This document shows positions 41,903 through 51,045 of a stretch of DNA of 64,000 bases, one piece after another. The position numbers and the translations under genes are program-made. The notes under the pieces were generated by a model. That model saw nothing but the letters and a program-made list of their open reading frames with translations. It was not told the DNA's origin and made no database searches. Origin of the DNA: Candidatus Bilamarchaeum dharawalense. Lineage in GTDB: Archaea; Micrarchaeota; Micrarchaeia; Anstonellales; Bilamarchaeaceae. Location of the stretch: positions 409,870 to 473,869 of the forward strand of contig CABMJJ010000009.1 of assembly GCA_902386555.1 (NCBI GenBank), written 5' to 3'. Each line of letters opens with the position of its first letter. The first letter of the stretch is position 1.

Positions 41903-43486
41903 TTAGCGCATTGCCACATCTTCTGTTCTGGTTAATGTTATTCCGGGAGCCATAACCAAATCTCGTTTCATTTCAGCTACTGCCACATCCACCATCGCGC
42001 AGCCTAAAACAAGAACCTGTTTTGCAGGTGCATTTTCCCGTTCCCGCTTTGCCGACTCGTAGACCCTTACTTTTTCCAGATCGCCTGTCACCAGTTTAAA
42101 AAATTCCTCTTGTTCTCCCCTTGCTTTTTTCCACATTTGCCTAACCCAACCGTGTCCAGAATTATATGATTTATATGTCATATACATCTGTTGTTCTGGT
42201 GTAAGAGTTGCCATATCAATCCCGATCTTTTCGAGTTCTATTTTAGTTAATTTATAATATTTTTGTGCGAACTCAGGCATTACTTTAATTACGGATTCCA
42301 CACCAATTAACATCGATGGTATTCGTATCCCATACTGTTCGTTCAATGTTGCGGTTTTTTTAAGTACTGCCAGTGCCATTGCTCTGTCTACTCTGGGTGC
42401 GCATACAAATGCATCGTATCCTGCTCCACGTGGGTATGGTTGGTTGAGTCCGTCTACCCATCCTGTGAATCCGCTTATCAATGCACCCAATGCGCCCTGT
42501 GTACCAGGTTCCAAAGGAGTAGTTAATATATAATTAGAAATGATTTCATCCGCTAGTTTTATTTTTGAAGCATCTACTATGGTACACCGTATCTTTCCCA
42601 ACGAAGTCAAACTATATTTGATACATCCCGCCTCCTCTAGTCTTTTCAAAAGCGGTTCCATTGCTCCTCTTTCTTCTGGTTGGATATACCCATCACGATT
42701 CAGATTGGTTACAAAGGCTTCTACGAAACTCAATTTTTTAACCCGAAGTCCAGCACGTATCATAATTCCCGGATCATCACCCAACATATCCATTCCAATG
42801 TCGGTGTAAGTATCAACCTCGAGTCTATCTGATTTCCCCTCTCTCCGTCTTTTATAAACAACAGAGCTCATCTCATGGCCTATCATAGAAACTGATAGGG
42901 GAACCAACAATTCAGTCGGAAGTCCGGATGTCCTCTCAGCCGCCACCTGGACCATCTCTAAAAACCCGTGGTGACCCCGTATGTCTGGTAGTGCTCCGTT
43001 ATGCTCACATGCGAATTTCAAAGCATAAAATTTTTGTGCAAGTGAAAGAGTTCCATCCTCACCATCAGGATAACGAATTTTCGCCATAAGAAAATCTGCA
43101 ACCAAATCCATGTTAAATGGTTTTTGTCTAGCTTCGTCATCTCTTCCTGGAGGGTGTGTAGTAAATAAAGAGAAAAAATAATTATATGTCTTTATCGACA
43201 TGGACGGATCAAAGCCAGTCGTTTCTATCGTGCCATCTTTTTTTACGAAACTTACTCTATTGGTTTCAAAATCTACAAATAATTTCTCTCCGGTTTTGTT
43301 ATCTCTTAAATAAAAAAAACTCTCCCCTCTGATGTATTGCTGATTTGGATTGGTCTTACTTTGTACCAAACCACCCGTTCCATTAAATGTATTGGGGGTT
43401 ATCGCAGTTTGTTCGGCCATTCTAATTCGTTCTAAAACTGGCTGGGTAGTTGGTGTTCTTTCAGTTACTGTTGCAAAAATAATCAT
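41903..43486 (-). CDS. Large protein of unknown function, lysozyme-like candidate
   Basis: The 527-residue protein has no clear signal peptide. A central part, AAERTSGLPTELLVPLSVSMIGHE, resembles the same region of the next gene upstream (43483-44901), and MTYKSYNSGHGWVRQM recalls the YNAG motif of lytic transglycosylases. I take the two as paralogs with a possible lysozyme-like core, but similarity is weak. The start overlaps the upstream gene's stop (ATGA), so both are in one operon. Function is otherwise unknown. Confidence 0.5.
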   Translation of the reverse strand: MIIFATVTERTPTTQPVLERIRMAEQTAITPNTFNGTGGLVQSKTNPNQQYIRGESFFYLRDNKTGEKLFVDFETNRVSFVKKDGTIETTGFDPSMSIKTYNYFFSLFTTHPPGRDDEARQKPFNMDLVADFLMAKIRYPDGEDGTLSLAQKFYALKFACEHNGALPDIRGHHGFLEMVQVAAERTSGLPTELLVPLSVSMIGHEMSSVVYKRRREGKSDRLEVDTYTDIGMDMLGDDPGIMIRAGLRVKKLSFVEAFVTNLNRDGYIQPEERGAMEPLLKRLEEAGCIKYSLTSLGKIRCTIVDASKIKLADEIISNYILTTPLEPGTQGALGALISGFTGWVDGLNQPYPRGAGYDAFVCAPRVDRAMALAVLKKTATLNEQYGIRIPSMLIGVESVIKVMPEFAQKYYKLTKIELEKIGIDMATLTPEQQMYMTYKSYNSGHGWVRQMWKKARGEQEEFFKLVTGDLEKVRVYESAKRERENAPAKQVLVLGCAMVDVAVAEMKRDLVMAPGITLTRTEDVAMR

Positions 43487-44901
43487 TTACTATCCCCACT
43501 TGCGATCACAGTTAAAATCGTTCCCCATTTGTATTTTAAAAATTCTGTTGTTGCCAGTACTCTTGCATTATTCAGTGCTGCAATAAATATCGTAGGCCTT
43601 TCGTGATCTGGTGCCATTCCTGTATACGGTGCTTCTAAGAGCGCAAATCCACCAGCTGCAATTTTCTGACCCATAAGTTTTCTTGGGTGAGCTGCATTAT
43701 ACATATAATACGTTCCACCCAGCAGCATCTGCTCAGTTAGCGTAGTTTCTCCATATTCATCTTTTACAAAACGCAGAAACCTTTCTCTTCGTCCTGCTAA
43801 TATTCCGCCTATTGCCTCAACTGTGGTTGGTATATCCTTGAAATATACGCTAGTGTAACGGCCTCCAGCTTCGTTTACCACCGGTTCTGCTCTTCTAAAT
43901 GATAAATCTGGCGGTAGAAATCGTTTTATCGAAGCTACCTCACCTAAGAACGCTTCTGCTCCAACATCGTAAAAAGAGGAGACTCCTTGTCCTGTTTGGT
44001 CTGTAGCTAGATATTCGAAATTCCCTGCCAATCCCTCTTGGAATGCTACTGCCGTAATAAACCACGGGGGCAAGTTTGTTCTTTCTGCTGCCATTATACT
44101 TGCTTTAACAGTGTCTATCTCTACCTGGGCTAGATAACTGTCCCAAGGGTTAATCTGTCCATTTAAGAACGCAAAAACCCTGGCTGGTCTGACCCCATAT
44201 TTCAAGGCGAGCTCAAGGACCTTAAACTCATCCAAGTCAACTTTGGATAAAAAAACAAAATCAGATAAGACTTTCCCCTGGCTCAAATGAGATTTGACTT
44301 TGGTTGTTGCCACCACATGCCCGGTACTGTCCCTAAATTCGATCCCATGAATACCATTTTTTTGTGGAGTTATTAGAAATTCATTACCGCTTCTCCCAAC
44401 AATCCTCACTGTTGTTTTATCTCTTACGATAAGCGCTGCTTTTTCGGTTTCTTGATTAGCCCACAGCTCATAGGATGTTCCCTTACCATCAACAAATCGC
44501 ACACAATTTTTTTTTGGTTTAGGTTCGAAATCCACTAAACGTCCCACAAAATCCGGACTAAAATCTTCAAGGTCAAACATTCTTGTTAGTTGTGCTCTAT
44601 CGTTCTGATCCAACTTGCCAAGAATCTTTACAATCGCATCATAATTTTTATCAAAAGAGACCCTATCCTCACTTCCAAAAAATCGCTTTGCACCAATCCT
44701 TCCTCTGATGGTCTCATGTTCATTGGGAAATTTTCGTGTTTCATCTGCTACTAGCTTGCTAGTTGGTGTCGGAATAACTGTAGTTACAATATTTGGTTGG
44801 GCTCTGGTATCTCTAAACCACCCTGAAAAATCTGCGTGTGGTAAAGTCATTGTAGCTATAACTACAACCGGGAGCGCCAGCCTCCTTATAGTGTGTTTCA
44901 C
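43483..44901 (-). CDS. Secreted protein of unknown function, lysozyme-like candidate
   Basis: The 472-residue protein starts with a signal peptide (RRLALPVVVIATMTLP). The C-terminal half contains AAERTNLPPWFITAVAFQEGLAGNF, where the Glu sits as in lytic transglycosylases (xxES-like), and TYYMYNAAHPRKLMGQ near the YNAG position. The N-terminal half has beta-rich segments of unknown type. The GTG at 44901 lies 25 nt below TTATAAAGG, so it is leaderless. It may act on a glycan of the cell wall or of a host or competitor; that is inference. Confidence 0.5.
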   Translation of the reverse strand: MKHTIRRLALPVVVIATMTLPHADFSGWFRDTRAQPNIVTTVIPTPTSKLVADETRKFPNEHETIRGRIGAKRFFGSEDRVSFDKNYDAIVKILGKLDQNDRAQLTRMFDLEDFSPDFVGRLVDFEPKPKKNCVRFVDGKGTSYELWANQETEKAALIVRDKTTVRIVGRSGNEFLITPQKNGIHGIEFRDSTGHVVATTKVKSHLSQGKVLSDFVFLSKVDLDEFKVLELALKYGVRPARVFAFLNGQINPWDSYLAQVEIDTVKASIMAAERTNLPPWFITAVAFQEGLAGNFEYLATDQTGQGVSSFYDVGAEAFLGEVASIKRFLPPDLSFRRAEPVVNEAGGRYTSVYFKDIPTTVEAIGGILAGRRERFLRFVKDEYGETTLTEQMLLGGTYYMYNAAHPRKLMGQKIAAGGFALLEAPYTGMAPDHERPTIFIAALNNARVLATTEFLKYKWGTILTVIASGDSK

Positions 44902-45023
44902 AGTTGTATGTTGTGGCGAATCCTTTATAATTCTAATATATCGGGTATTTCTACTAAGCGTCGTAGTGTTTTTGCTTAGTCTTTTAAAGAAGTCCGAGTA
45001 TTTGTTAATCAGGTGTAATTCTT

Positions 45024-46184
45024 ATGAGAAAAGTTGCGATTATAGGCGTAGGAATGACGCATTTTGGTGAACACTGGGAACAGGGGTTCAGAGATCTTGT
45101 TGTTGAAGCAGGACTCAAGGCGATTACTGACGCAGGATTATCAGGTGATAAGATCGATGCGGGTTTTATTGGAACCATGGCATCTGGTCGCCTTGTTGGT
45201 CAAGAACACATTGGAGGTCTTCTAGCTGATTATATGGGGCTAACTCCGATTCCAATCACCCGTGTTGAAGGAGCCTGTGCATCTGGTGCTCTTGCCCTTA
45301 GGCAGGGTATTATGGCAGTGGCATCTGGTATGCACGATCTGGTTGTAGTAGGTGGAGTAGAAAAGATGACTGATCTTGGTGTTAATACGGTCAGTGATAT
45401 TTTGGGTGGTGCAGGAGACCAGGAATGGGAGCTTTTCCTTGGAGCTACATTCCCAGCAATCTATGCACTTATGGCAAAGCGACATATGTACGAATTTAAA
45501 ACAACCGAAGAAATGATGGCCAGCGTGGCCGTGAAAAACCACAAACACGGGGCAAAAAACAAATACGCTCAATTCCAAAATGAAATTACACTAGAAACCG
45601 TTATGAATTCGAAAACCATCGCAGACCCGTTGAAAGTTTTCGACTGTTCTCCCATAACAGATGGTGCTGCAGGAGTTATTCTTGCGCCCTTGGACATGGC
45701 ACACAGCTATACGAAAAAACCAATCGAAATAATCGCCAGTGCCCAGGCCAGTGATGCAATCGCACTTCAATCCCGTGAAACACTCACTGGTTTGCGTGCC
45801 ACTCAAGTTGCAGGTAAAAAAGCCTATGAGATGGCTAAACTAAAACCAAAAGACATTCAATTTGCTGAACTCCATGATTGTTTTACCATAGCTGAAATTA
45901 TGGCAATCGAGGATCTCGGGTTCTTCCCAAAAGGCCAGGGCGGACCAGCCACATTGGAAGGGAAAACTGGATTTGGTGGTGAAATCATAACCAATACTTC
46001 TGGGGGGCTTAAGTCATGCGGTCACCCTGTTGGAGCAACCGGGGTTAAACAAGCAGTTGAATGTGTATGGCAGCTTCGTAACGAAGCAGTAGGAAGACAG
46101 GTTAAAGATGCTCACATCGGGTTAAGCCAAAACGTTGGTGGAAGTGGGGCTACGGCTCTCGTCCACATCTATAAAAACCTTTAA
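45024..46184 (+). CDS. Acetyl-CoA acetyltransferase (archaeal thiolase)
   Basis: This 386-residue thiolase probably makes acetoacetyl-CoA for the mevalonate pathway. The nucleophile is Cys85 in EGACASGALAL; the active-site His and second Cys area is SCGHPVGATG. The start MRKVAIIGVGMTHFGEHW is typical of the archaeal type, which forms a complex with a DUF35 protein and HMG-CoA synthase. Here a DUF35 gene lies 5.5 kb away (51702) and HMG-CoA synthase is not seen. CAGGTG precedes the ATG. Confidence 0.92.
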   Translation: MRKVAIIGVGMTHFGEHWEQGFRDLVVEAGLKAITDAGLSGDKIDAGFIGTMASGRLVGQEHIGGLLADYMGLTPIPITRVEGACASGALALRQGIMAVASGMHDLVVVGGVEKMTDLGVNTVSDILGGAGDQEWELFLGATFPAIYALMAKRHMYEFKTTEEMMASVAVKNHKHGAKNKYAQFQNEITLETVMNSKTIADPLKVFDCSPITDGAAGVILAPLDMAHSYTKKPIEIIASAQASDAIALQSRETLTGLRATQVAGKKAYEMAKLKPKDIQFAELHDCFTIAEIMAIEDLGFFPKGQGGPATLEGKTGFGGEIITNTSGGLKSCGHPVGATGVKQAVECVWQLRNEAVGRQVKDAHIGLSQNVGGSGATALVHIYKNL

Positions 46185-46633
46185 TTTTTCCTTATTTTTA
46201 AGAACCCCAACATTCCGAACAAAACAACAAACCCAGCAGCTGGTGTAGCACACGGACTTTCGATCTCACCACATTTAACAGCAGCACTTTTCATGCATGA
46301 ATCTGCAGCTGCAAAACAAATGCTTAGCGAACCTTCTTGACAATCGGTTTTATCATTTCCTGATTGATATTGGGCAGTACAGGAACTTAATTCCGATGTG
46401 CATTCGTCAACTGCTGAACATTTTCCTTCGGCATATTTCCCGCTCATTATCGGATAGGAAGTACTGGTACAGGTAATCCCTGATGCCTTATATCCACCAT
46501 AACAGTTTTGGTCCATTTTCCCCTGAGAATCAAACGGGCAGGAAGCGCATGCTTTTCCATAGGCATCCGAAGCACAGCCCGCGAATAGTGTTCCTGTTAA
46601 AATCAAAATCAGTCCAAATATCAAAAGTTTCAT
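46181..46633 (-). CDS. Cys-rich lipoprotein with C-terminal hydrophobic tail
   Basis: The 150-residue protein has a lipobox-like start (LTGTLFAGCAS), about 14 cysteines, and a C-terminal segment SPCATPAAGFVVLFGMLGFLKIRKN. The tail resembles the Cys-Cys tails elsewhere in the window but has a single Cys. With both a lipobox and a hydrophobic end it would be anchored twice, unless one end is removed. Function unknown. Its stop overlaps that of the convergent thiolase gene by 4 bp. Confidence 0.65.
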   Translation of the reverse strand: MKLLIFGLILILTGTLFAGCASDAYGKACASCPFDSQGKMDQNCYGGYKASGITCTSTSYPIMSGKYAEGKCSAVDECTSELSSCTAQYQSGNDKTDCQEGSLSICFAAADSCMKSAAVKCGEIESPCATPAAGFVVLFGMLGFLKIRKN

Positions 46634-46752
46634 AAATTAAAATTAACTAAAAAGAATAAAAACTGATGCTAGTTCAAGAAAATCAAACTTGTTGTGCATC
46701 CTTTCACTACTGCTCAAGCTAGTGGATAGCTATAAATAAAAAATAGTTAAAT

Positions 46753-47184
46753 TTAGTTTCTAACTTTTGCAACCATCATTTCTTTGGCTGCTGTTCCGAT
46801 TATTTTGACATGTGGAGAATCATGATTTGCTCTATTATAGAGAATTCCGTGCCACTCAACCAGGCCAAATGTTTCGTCCAATAATTTTACGACTTTTTCT
46901 GCATCAAATTTCTTACACGAGTACAAATCAAAGTAGATCTCATTTGTTCCATCAGTGTGAGTAAACAGATGCAATGAAGTATGGCTTGTGGTAATCATTT
47001 GAACATAACTCTGGCCAGGGAAATCTAGGTCTTCTGCATCTGACCAGTTCAAAGGTCCCAACGGTTTCATATTAACCGTCTTCATTAACCTATCCACAAA
47101 ACGCTGAGCAGCATCCTTTGGCAATGCCTTAAAATTAGGGCTTATCTTAGCGTTTACCGTGATATGTATATGCTCTAATTTCAT
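46753..47184 (-). CDS. S-adenosylmethionine decarboxylase-like protein
   Basis: The 143-residue protein has the SpeD-like core: FPGQSYVQMITTSHTSLHLFTH, FDLYSCKKFD. In SpeD the self-cleavage site is Glu-Ser before His; here it reads Thr66-Ser67-His68, and the catalytic Cys region (YSC, Cys90) is kept. Whether the pyruvoyl group forms is uncertain. SpeD provides decarboxylated SAM for polyamines. The ATG lies about 25 nt below a TTTATAG box, leaderless. A non-decarboxylating relative is possible. Confidence 0.7.
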   Translation of the reverse strand: MKLEHIHITVNAKISPNFKALPKDAAQRFVDRLMKTVNMKPLGPLNWSDAEDLDFPGQSYVQMITTSHTSLHLFTHTDGTNEIYFDLYSCKKFDAEKVVKLLDETFGLVEWHGILYNRANHDSPHVKIIGTAAKEMMVAKVRN

Positions 47185-47356
47185 TTTACATCTTGGTAGA
47201 TTTCTTTTCGCTATAAATTTAAAAGCTTTTTCCTAACAACTAGTTTTCTCATTTTATTACTAGTTCAAATCTACTTTCTTTTTTATGCGGGGTTTATTTT
47301 AAAAACCTATTCCCACATTTTTTGCAACTTTTGTGTTTTTCTTTTCAATCGGAAAT

Positions 47357-47467
47357 CTTTATATAATCCTAATCCCTATTCTAATTACGGGCATGGGAAG
47401 CTCGAATTTTACGAGATGGCAAAATGAAAACATTTTGTCTTTGTAAAAATTGAAATTTTTACGAGGG
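47357..47467 (+). promoter_or_regulatory. Structured leader of the rpe-tkt operon
   Basis: A CTTTATATAA box lies near 47357-47366. The leader contains CAAAATG/CATTTTG (47420-47437, 4-nt loop) and GTAAAAAT/ATTTTTAC (47443-47462, TGAA loop). The second hairpin directly touches the GAGGG SD at 47463. The layout matches those of ftsZ and proC. Confidence 0.55.
47424..47453 (+). CDS. Possible 9-codon upstream ORF in the rpe leader
   Basis: An ATG at 47424, with GAGATGG upstream, opens MKTFCLCKN and stops with TGA in the loop of the hairpin against the rpe SD. Translation of it would open both hairpins. Evidence is only position and resemblance to the ftsZ and proC leaders. Confidence 0.3.
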   Translation: MKTFCLCKN

Positions 47468-47474
47468 AAAGAAA

Positions 47475-48122
47475 ATGAGGGCAGAAGTAGTACCAGCAAT
47501 CTTGGTAAAAACAAGAGAAGACCTTCTGCATCGCATCCATCAGGTTCTTGGTTTAGTAAAGGAAATTCAACTGGACATTATGGATGGTAAATTTGTTCCC
47601 AACCAAACCATCGGACTCGAATCCCTTGGCAATCTCCCCAAGGCAACCTACGAATTTCATTGGATGGTGTTTGAACCAGAAAAATGGATCGAAAAAATCC
47701 AAGGACCAAACATCCATCTGGTTCATGTTGAAACAATCACTTCTCTTGATACCATTCAAAATGCAATAAAAAAATCTGGTGGAAAGCTAGGTTTTGCAAT
47801 TAATCCGGAAACTTCTTTAGATAAGTTACTGCCTCTAATCAAAAAAGCAAAACCCATCCGTGTTCTTGTTATGACTGTGCATCCGGGATTTTCTGGTCAA
47901 AAATATATCTACGAAATGAAAGAAAAAATTGAAAAACTACGTTCGCTCTACCCCAAACTTGACATTGAAGTCGATGGTGGGATTAACGAAGAAACCGGAC
48001 GACATGCCTATCTATCCGGAGCGAACATTCTTGCAGCTGCGAGTGCACTGTTTTCTTCTCCAAATATTAAAGACGCAATAAATAATCTGAAAAGAGTCGG
48101 TGAGGTTGATGAAAAACACTAA
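47475..48122 (+). CDS. rpe: Ribulose-phosphate 3-epimerase
   Basis: The 215-residue TIM barrel interconverts ribulose-5-P and xylulose-5-P. It keeps LDIMDGKFVPN (Asp34), FHWMV (His62), VHPGFSGQKY and EVDGGIN. The metal-binding His that normally precedes LDxMDG is Gln32 here, so one of four metal ligands differs. The gene heads an operon with the two transketolase genes; its stop overlaps tktN by 14 bp. GAGGG lies 7 nt before the ATG. Confidence 0.9.
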   Translation: MRAEVVPAILVKTREDLLHRIHQVLGLVKEIQLDIMDGKFVPNQTIGLESLGNLPKATYEFHWMVFEPEKWIEKIQGPNIHLVHVETITSLDTIQNAIKKSGGKLGFAINPETSLDKLLPLIKKAKPIRVLVMTVHPGFSGQKYIYEMKEKIEKLRSLYPKLDIEVDGGINEETGRHAYLSGANILAAASALFSSPNIKDAINNLKRVGEVDEKH

Positions 48123-48948
48123 AGAATTGAAATTAATGGCCAATACTATTCGTCAGGATATTATCCGAATGTTGGTTGAAGCCAAAAGCGGTCATCCTGG
48201 TGGTTCTCTTGGCATGGCTGATATTTTTACTGTGCTTTATTTTCATGTGTTAAGACACGATCCCAAATCCCCTACATGGATTGATCGTGATCGTTTTGTT
48301 TTATCCAACGGTCATATTTGTCCTGTGCTCTATGCCACATTGGCCAATGCAGGCTACTTTCCAAAACAGGAACTACTTTCTCTTCGTAAACTCGGTTCAA
48401 AACTTCAAGGCCACCCACACAAGGGTACCCTACCTGGTGTTGAAAATTCTTCAGGGCCACTTGGTCAAGGTATTTCTCAGGCAGTTGGAATGGCCATTGT
48501 TGGTAAACGCGAAAAGAAATCCTGGAGGGTGTATTCTGTTGTTGGCGATGGAGAACTTGATGAGGGCCAGACATGGGAAGCAATTATGCTTGCAGCCAAA
48601 TACAAATTAGACAATCTGATTACTGTTGTGGATAGAAATAATATCCAGATAGATGGTACCACCGATGATGTTCTGCCACTGGAGCCTCTTGCAGACAAAT
48701 TCAGGGCATTTGGTTGGTGTGTTATTGAAATGGCCGGTAATGATGTTAATTCAATTATAAAGGCAATTGGCGAGGCTCAAACCGTTTCTGGTCAGCCAAT
48801 CGTACTAATAGCCAGGACAATGCCTGGAAAGGGCGTTTCTTTCATGGAAGGGAAATTTGACTGGCATGGAAAAGCACCCAATAGGGAACAGGGAGAACTT
48901 GCCATTAAGGAGCTTGAAACTGAAAGAAAGTTATTGGAGGTGGGCTAA
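48109..48948 (+). CDS. tktN: Transketolase, N-terminal subunit
   Basis: The 279-residue subunit binds thiamine diphosphate. Visible motifs are AKSGHPGGSLGMADI, LSNGH, HPHKGTLPGVENSSGPLGQGIS and GDGELDEGQTWEAIMLAAKYKLDNLITVVDRNN. Archaea often have transketolase split in two, as here. I use the ATG at 48109, preceded by GGTGAGG; upstream starts lie within rpe. The C-terminal subunit begins right after the stop. Confidence 0.95.
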   Translation: MKNTKELKLMANTIRQDIIRMLVEAKSGHPGGSLGMADIFTVLYFHVLRHDPKSPTWIDRDRFVLSNGHICPVLYATLANAGYFPKQELLSLRKLGSKLQGHPHKGTLPGVENSSGPLGQGISQAVGMAIVGKREKKSWRVYSVVGDGELDEGQTWEAIMLAAKYKLDNLITVVDRNNIQIDGTTDDVLPLEPLADKFRAFGWCVIEMAGNDVNSIIKAIGEAQTVSGQPIVLIARTMPGKGVSFMEGKFDWHGKAPNREQGELAIKELETERKLLEVG

Positions 48949-49926
48949 ATGACTGGTGCAAATCTAATTCCAGATCTGTTTTCTCCAACTGTTGTAAAAA
49001 AAGCCAGTAGGGATGGTTTTGGGAAAGCGCTGGTTGAACTAGCAGAAAAAGATCCCAATGTGTGGGCAGTCACTGCCGATGTTTCTGAATCCACACGAAC
49101 CCACTGGTTTGCAGAAAAATTTCCTGATCGCTTTGTGCAGGTAGGTGTTGCAGAACAAAATCTTGCAGGTGTTGCAGCAGGGATTGCAGCCTGCGATAAA
49201 CTGGTTTTCATATCCGCATTTGCTGCATTTTCTCCTGGAAGAAACTTTGATCAAATCCGTGTCTCCATCTGCTACAATGGTTCCAATGTAAAGATTCATG
49301 CTTCCCACGCTGGTGTTAGTGTTGGTCCTGATGGCGCATCCCATCAAATTCTTGAAGATATTGCAATGATGCGAGCACTTCCTGAAATGGTGGTGGTTGT
49401 TCCGGCAGATATGGAAGAAGCAAGAAAGGCAACCCTGGCTGCTGCCAAATTAGATAAACCTGTTTATATCCGAACTTCCAGAGAAAACACACCGGTTTTC
49501 ACCACCCAACAAACACCATTCACCATTGGTAAGGCAATTGTCTGTAGAGAGGGTAAGGACATCGTAATTTTTGCCTGCGGTCTTCAAGTTTACGAATCCC
49601 TTAAGGCTGCGGAAGAGCTTAGCAAGAAAAAAATAGAGGCAGCAGTAATCAATCTTCATACCATAAAACCAATCGACATCGAAACCATCGTCAAGTATGC
49701 TAAACAATGTAACGTTGTTCTATCTGCTGAAGATCACCAAATTGCCGGCGGTATGGGTAGTGCCATAGCCGAAGTTCTTTGCGAACACTGTCCTACCTCT
49801 ATGAAGCGAGTCGGTATGCATAGCCAATTTGCAGAATCTGGCAATTGCTCTGAGCTTTACAAAAAATATGGGCTTGATGCTGCAGGAATAGAAAAAGTAG
49901 CATTGGAACTCTTTAAATCCAAATAA
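48949..49926 (+). CDS. tktC: Transketolase, C-terminal subunit
   Basis: The 325-residue subunit has the pyrimidine-binding and C-terminal transketolase domains: WAVTADVSESTRTHWFAEKFPDRFVQVGVAEQNLAGVAAGIA with the catalytic Glu in AEQN, and DGASHQILEDIAMMRALP. It completes the enzyme with tktN. The ATG directly follows the tktN stop TAA and GGAGG lies just before, so the two are translated together. With rpe and the nearby transaldolase gene this gives a near-complete non-oxidative pentose phosphate route. Confidence 0.95.
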   Translation: MTGANLIPDLFSPTVVKKASRDGFGKALVELAEKDPNVWAVTADVSESTRTHWFAEKFPDRFVQVGVAEQNLAGVAAGIAACDKLVFISAFAAFSPGRNFDQIRVSICYNGSNVKIHASHAGVSVGPDGASHQILEDIAMMRALPEMVVVVPADMEEARKATLAAAKLDKPVYIRTSRENTPVFTTQQTPFTIGKAIVCREGKDIVIFACGLQVYESLKAAEELSKKKIEAAVINLHTIKPIDIETIVKYAKQCNVVLSAEDHQIAGGMGSAIAEVLCEHCPTSMKRVGMHSQFAESGNCSELYKKYGLDAAGIEKVALELFKSK

Positions 49927-49927
49927 T

Positions 49928-50467
49928 TTATTCCAAAGAAAAGTGCAATATATTATCACAAAATTGAGCTATGGCATCTTCGATCTTTTTTGTTTTCTTT
50001 CCTCCTGAAAGCACTATAAAACCAGTTATGCCATACAGTCGTATCTTCCTGCTTAAATAATACAGAAATTGTTCTGCAATAGCTTCGTTTTGATACATGG
50101 ACAGTGTCTGAACAGAATCAATATACAAAAATTGGTATCGTTCACTGCTTAAAGCATCAGTGATCGCTATTGAAATCTCTGTTAAATCCGCCGGACTTTC
50201 GATCGAGCAGTGTCTGGTACTAAAATCATTCTTTCTATTTGCCACATCTATAAAATAGGTCTTTTTTGGATCTATGTTTATACTTAATAATTCTTTTTCT
50301 ATCTGCTGATATGGTCTGTTTAGTGTTATATAAACTCCTTTCTTCCCTCTGTTCTTTATCATCTCCTTCATGATTGCATGTGAAATTTCAATATAACTTT
50401 CTGGCGAAACAGTCACCAGTACTACCTCTCCGTCTTTTATTTTTGCTAATCGTTCTGCAAAGATCAT
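49928..50467 (-). CDS. RecA/KaiC-fold-like protein without Walker A
   Basis: The 179-residue protein looks like the core of a RecA-type ATPase (VVLVTVSPESYIEISHAIMKEMIKNRGKKGVYITLNRP, then FLYIDSVQTLSMYQN in the Walker B position and GITGFIVLSGG), but the P-loop GxxxxGK[ST] is missing. It may be an inactive KaiC/RAD55-like relative with a regulatory task. The ATG at 50467 has GGAGTG upstream; the ATG at 50473 overlaps the nitroreductase stop. Co-transcribed with the nitroreductase. Confidence 0.55.
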   Translation of the reverse strand: MIFAERLAKIKDGEVVLVTVSPESYIEISHAIMKEMIKNRGKKGVYITLNRPYQQIEKELLSINIDPKKTYFIDVANRKNDFSTRHCSIESPADLTEISIAITDALSSERYQFLYIDSVQTLSMYQNEAIAEQFLYYLSRKIRLYGITGFIVLSGGKKTKKIEDAIAQFCDNILHFSLE

Positions 50468-50472
50468 AGCCA

Positions 50473-50994
50473 TCACTCGGAGTATCTTTCGTATCTTACT
50501 ATTCCGCGCAGTTCTTTTCTCGTGCGTTTTGGCTGTTTCGTTTTCTTGTCTTCATAACCAAAACCCACTACAATAGGTACTTTTTTGTTATTTGGTATTT
50601 TGAGTATCTTCTCAACCTCATTTCCCAATGGGCGTAGTATGCAGGACCCTATCCCTAACATCTGTGCTTCGTAGCACATATTCACAACCGGCATTCCCAT
50701 ATTAATGTAGCGTAATTCCATTTCCAAGCTTTCTAGCCGCCTAACCGGTGTTTTTGTATCCATAACCACGGCGATTATCAGCTGCGGAGTTGTATGAAAT
50801 AAGTTATAGTAGCATTCAGAGACTATTTTTTCTATATTTGCTTTATTTTTTACGACGATGAATTTCCATGGTTGGCTATTTTTTGAACTCGGTGCCCACC
50901 TGGCAGCTTCGAGAATTTTAACGATGTCTCTTCCTTGAATTTTTTTATCACTAAACTGATAAGTTGTTTTCCTTCTTTTAATAAAATCTAACAT
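50473..50994 (-). CDS. Nitroreductase-family flavoprotein
   Basis: The 173-residue protein has the family start [17 protein letters not shown], then [19 protein letters not shown] (FMN-binding) and [13 protein letters not shown] near the C-terminus. These enzymes bind FMN and use NAD(P)H to reduce nitro compounds, quinones or flavins. The true substrate is unknown. The ATG has a leaderless-like TATA about 25 nt upstream (TTTATAAACA near 51013-51020, shared with the divergent transaldolase gene). Confidence 0.88.
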   Translation of the reverse strand: MLDFIKRRKTTYQFSDKKIQGRDIVKILEAARWAPSSKNSQPWKFIVVKNKANIEKIVSECYYNLFHTTPQLIIAVVMDTKTPVRRLESLEMELRYINMGMPVVNMCYEAQMLGIGSCILRPLGNEVEKILKIPNNKKVPIVVGFGYEDKKTKQPKRTRKELRGIVRYERYSE

Positions 50995-51045
50995 GCTATC
51001 TTAACCACTTACTTGTTTATAAAAACTTTTGATCAAGGAAATACC

